DNA from: Mesorhizobium ventifaucium
GTDB lineage: Bacteria; Pseudomonadota; Alphaproteobacteria; Rhizobiales; Rhizobiaceae
Assembly: GCF_935822925.1 (NCBI RefSeq)
Contig: NZ_CAKXZS010000051.1
Coordinates: 1-44,569, forward strand
Length of the DNA stretch: 44,569 nt
Reading direction: 5' to 3'
Part shown: piece after piece, positions 42,255 through 44,569 of the stretch
Layout of the letters: each line of letters begins with the position of its first letter
Position numbering within the stretch: position 1 is the first letter of the stretch
The notes under the pieces: generated by a model
Told to the model about the DNA's origin: nothing
Databases searched by the model: none
Seen by the model: the letters and a program-made list of their open reading frames with translations, nothing else
Translations under genes and position numbers: made by a program

Positions 42255-44070
42255 GTCAGCGTTCTGGACCCCGCACAATTGGTTCGAATCGAAGCCGTGC
42301 ATCGTGGCTACCTTTTCCAGCACCTGTACGCAGTTCAATGCTTCTTTTCGGCCGCAACTTTGAGAGCGCAGGCAGTTTCGGTCGAGAGCGACGAAGATGT
42401 CGAAATTCAGCTCGACGGCACCCGCATTTATGTCTAGGTGAAGCATCGCAAAGACGCCCTGTCCAAAGAGGCTTGCGAACGGGCAGGATCCGGCTGGCCG
42501 GTTCGGCCGCCGGCCAGTCGATGGTTACGTCCGCGGGCCAATCCCTTGCAGCAATTCTTTCCAACAAAAGCCCGTTCGGCTCCGCATTGCTGACGATGAC
42601 GAATCGCGCAGCACCGTCCCGCGCTGCTGCGGCATGAGAGGCACGCAATCCTGCAAATCGCGTCATGGCGCCCGCAATATCACCCCTGATGGAAGCAGTC
42701 CAGGCAACTTGTGGCGTGGCAGAGACCTTGCCGTTTGCAACCCTGGCGCCTGACACACTTGTCTGGAAGCTGGCAGGCGTCGTCACGATGGCGGCGACGG
42801 GCGAAAATCCGACGCTCGACCATGTCTTTGCTGCAAAGGACCTTCCGGCCCTTTTTGAGCAGTGCTGCAATTGCAGGATCTGCCGGTGCCTCCGGTCCCC
42901 TATCGGATACAGCAGGATGAGCCGGTTCTTTCGACGGGCGAGCGCGTCCGTCTGATCGTTGACTATTCGGGAGCAGGCAAAACGTCATGGCTGGCGCAAT
43001 CCGCTCAGGATGCTCCGAATCCTCTGGTCTACCTCGACGTCGCCGACATGCCAGGTACGGCTCTTGCCAATGCCGTCGCGAGAGAGCTCGCTGGTCGAGT
43101 GCTCGGAGGCGGGCAGGACCTTGGGAAGATCTTTCTTCCTGGGGCTTCTGGCCGCAAAATCCTGCAGCTCCTCTCTCGCCGCATGAATGAACGCGGAGAG
43201 GTCGTGACGGTCGCCCTGGACAATGTCCACAAACTGGCCGCTGAAGACCTGATCGGTGTGATTCAGGTGGCCAAGGATATCCGTTTCGTGCTTCTCGGCC
43301 GGCCGGAGGGTGAAGTCGCTGCGATTGAAGCCAATCTCGGCGTTGCGTGCGAAAACCTCTCGGGGTGGGCACCTGATACGGTTGCTGCTGGCGCGCATGA
43401 TACCGGGTGTCAGGCCGATGCTGCGGATTGTCAGCGCTTGATCGACATAACGGGCGGCCTCCCGCTTTTCGTCATGAACGCGCTCTCTATGGCAGGATCC
43501 GACTACGCGGGTTCGGTGAAGCGCCTGTGTGCAAACTTGGCGCGCTCGGCCCACACCAGAGACATGGTGCGCGTGAGGAAGCTGGCTCATATGTCGGCGC
43601 CGCGGGAGGGCCAGAACGTCCGATCTTTTTGCAATCCCTTCGCCATCTCCTGAGCCAAGGTCTGTTGCAGGCCTTCGCCGGCGACAAGATCAAGCTGCAT
43701 GATGCGGCCCGAGTTGTCGGCAAGGGGCGGCTCACTCTAATGGTTCGTAGGCGATGAGGGCGCGTCAGGAGGCATTGAGACAAGTGATCCAGGAAAGCCT
43801 TCCGGCGAACTGGAGCCCGGCGAAGCTCTCCTGGTTCTTGCGGCTCACGGGTGAGGTTGGTCGGCTTGATATGCTTGTCGAGATGGCGACGGAAGAACTG
43901 TTTCATGAGATGGGCGTCTGGCCCGAGGTTGAAGCCTATCTCGAGCAATGCGCACAGGACGAAACCGTCCCTACGAACCAGCGTATTAAGGCTCTTGATG
44001 GCTTGGCCTTTGCGGACATGAAAGCCGACTCAGATCGGGCGGCCATTTGGCTCGATCAGATGGACGCGCG
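42255..44070 (+). pseudogene. Decayed nuclease-NTPase-helical repeat protein (STAND-like, defence type)
   Basis: Read across frames, the gene begins LDPAQLVRIEAVHRGYLFQH and ESDEDVEIQLDGTRIYV, then a TAG at 42435-42437 where a Gln is expected, then VKHRKDALS. This is a PD-(D/E)xK-type nuclease core with its QVK motif. Next comes an apparently inverted stretch (42480-42685), then LAPDTLVWKLAGVV and, after a frameshift near 42860, a P-loop NTPase with RVRLIVDYSGAGKTSWLAQ and VTVALDNVHKLAAEDL. Further shifts occur near 43570 and 43748 before helical-repeat-like sequence (WSPAKLSWFLRLTGEVGRL). An IS256-type element cuts it near 44070. Order and motifs resemble Avs-like or other STAND defence proteins, but the family is not named with certainty. 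It is not functional. Confidence 0.65.
42480..42685 (-). other. Apparently inverted segment inside the decayed nuclease-NTPase gene
   Basis: In this stretch the protein-like reading is on the minus strand: DIAGAMTRFAGLRASHAAAA, then RFVIVSNAEPN and ARDWPADVTIDWPAAEPASR. The flanking nuclease and NTPase parts read on the plus strand. Reversed, the segment would fit neatly after VKHRKDALS and before the NTPase. No clear inverted repeats were found at its edges. Confidence 0.45.
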
Positions 44071-44569
44071 GGACTGTCAGGAATTCTGTGCGCGAGGCCC
44101 GCTTTCGTCATTGGCTGACGAACCTCTCGCCGAAGACGACGGCGAACTGGGTCTTGGCCTCGAACCATTCGCGCGGCGGTCGTTTCCATTCCTCGGCTGC
44201 ATGGTTCAGCGCCAGATATAGCAGCTTCATGGCCGCATCGTCACTCGGGAAGTGTCCCCGGGTGCGGACGGCGCGGCGCAGTTTCGAGTTCAGCGCCTCG
44301 ATCGCGTTCGTGGTGTAGATGATCCGGCGCACGCTTTCGGGGAAGGCGAAGAATGGGACGACGTGCTGCCAGTTGCGCCGCCAGCTTTGCGTGATCGCCG
44401 GATATCGCTGCCCCCAGTAGCTGGTTTCGAAGTCCTCAAGGGCCTTCATGCCGGCTTCGGCGTCCTTGGCTCGGTAGATCGCGCGCAGCGCCGGCACCAC
44501 GGACTTGCGGTCCTTCCAGGACACGAACTCCAAGGAATGACGGATCAGGTGCACGATGCAGGTCTGGAC
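44071..44569 (-). mobile_element. IS256-family insertion sequence, one end only
   Basis: The element begins at GGACTGTCAGGAATTCTGTG, an inverted-repeat end of the IS256 type, and runs past the window edge. It ends the decayed nuclease-NTPase gene at about 44070. The target duplication cannot be checked because the other end is outside. Confidence 0.75.
44108..44569 (-). CDS. IS256-family (Mutator-like) transposase, C-terminal part
   Basis: The minus-strand frame continues beyond the window and ends at the stop 44108-44110. It shows CIVHLIRHSLEFVSWKDRK, then WGQRYPAITQSWRRNW, FFAFPESVRRIIYTTNAIEA and LNSKLRRAVRTRGHFPSDDA, the C-terminal block of IS256-like DDE transposases, with the catalytic Glu in NAIEALN. 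About 150 of some 400 residues are visible. No damage is seen in the visible part, so the element may be active. It differs from the decayed IS256-type remnant at 10885-11095. Confidence 0.9.
   Translation of the reverse strand, partial: VQTCIVHLIRHSLEFVSWKDRKSVVPALRAIYRAKDAEAGMKALEDFETSYWGQRYPAITQSWRRNWQHVVPFFAFPESVRRIIYTTNAIEALNSKLRRAVRTRGHFPSDDAAMKLLYLALNHAAEEWKRPPREWFEAKTQFAVVFGERFVSQ

Noticed and set aside
1..44569. Nod boxes, NifA sites, CRISPR repeats, tRNA genes
   Set aside because: I looked for these because the window seems rhizobial and accessory, and saw none that I could support by eye.

Overview
The window looks like accessory DNA of a high-GC alphaproteobacterium of the rhizobial type (Hyphomicrobiales), probably a symbiosis island or plasmid. 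The grounds are a carnitine-catabolism operon whose L-carnitine dehydrogenase is fused to its thioesterase, Tat- and Opp/Dpp-type peptide transport genes, an intergenic CTAGAGCGTTTC palindrome of a kind common in this order, and many decayed insertion-sequence and intron pieces between intact operons. The assignment is inference; no rRNA, tRNA or housekeeping marker is present. There is no CRISPR array.

Layout. (1) 0.5-10.3 kb: a catabolic operon on the plus strand. It has an aspartoacylase/DoeB-like deacylase, methylaspartate ammonia-lyase, a class III CoA-transferase, a CitE-like acyl-CoA lyase, a LysR regulator, an aldehyde dehydrogenase and a class I fumarase/mesaconase, followed by an Lrp/AsnC regulator. 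Together the enzymes can be read as a route from 3-methylaspartate through mesaconate to CoA thioesters that are cleaved to central metabolites. (2) 10.5-15 kb: a gene graveyard. It holds a ThiF-like remnant, an IS256-type remnant, a 3'-truncated group II intron sitting at the start codon of an IS110-type gene, a shrunken copy of the carnitine operon, 3-oxoacid CoA-transferase and metallo-beta-lactamase-fold remnants, an integrase remnant, and copies of an ~85 bp palindromic repeat.

(3) 15.2-34.4 kb: a biosynthetic locus. It contains a class III aminotransferase, an ATP-grasp ligase, a 2422-residue hybrid NRPS-PKS (TE-A-T-KS-AT-KR-T), a convergent five-gene peptide-type ABC importer with a Tat-exported binding protein, and a Sfp/EntD-type phosphopantetheinyl transferase that would activate the two carrier domains. 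The synthase has no condensation domain and no C-terminal release domain. Its ketoreductase has lost the catalytic Tyr and Asn, and its adenylation domain seems to lack the Asp that normally holds the alpha-amino group. The product cannot be named from sequence.

(4) 34.6-38.6 kb: a carnitine-degradation operon (truncated TetR regulator, SDR, BKACE dehydrocarnitine-cleaving enzyme, fused dehydrogenase-thioesterase, stub of an alpha/beta hydrolase). Parts of it are paralogous to the decayed copy at 12.6-13.3 kb. (5) 38.9-44.6 kb: a defence-like region. It has an intact TrlF-type PHP-ATPase, then a decayed nuclease-NTPase-helical-repeat gene carrying a nonsense codon, an apparent local inversion and frameshifts, and finally cut by an IS256-family element that runs off the window.
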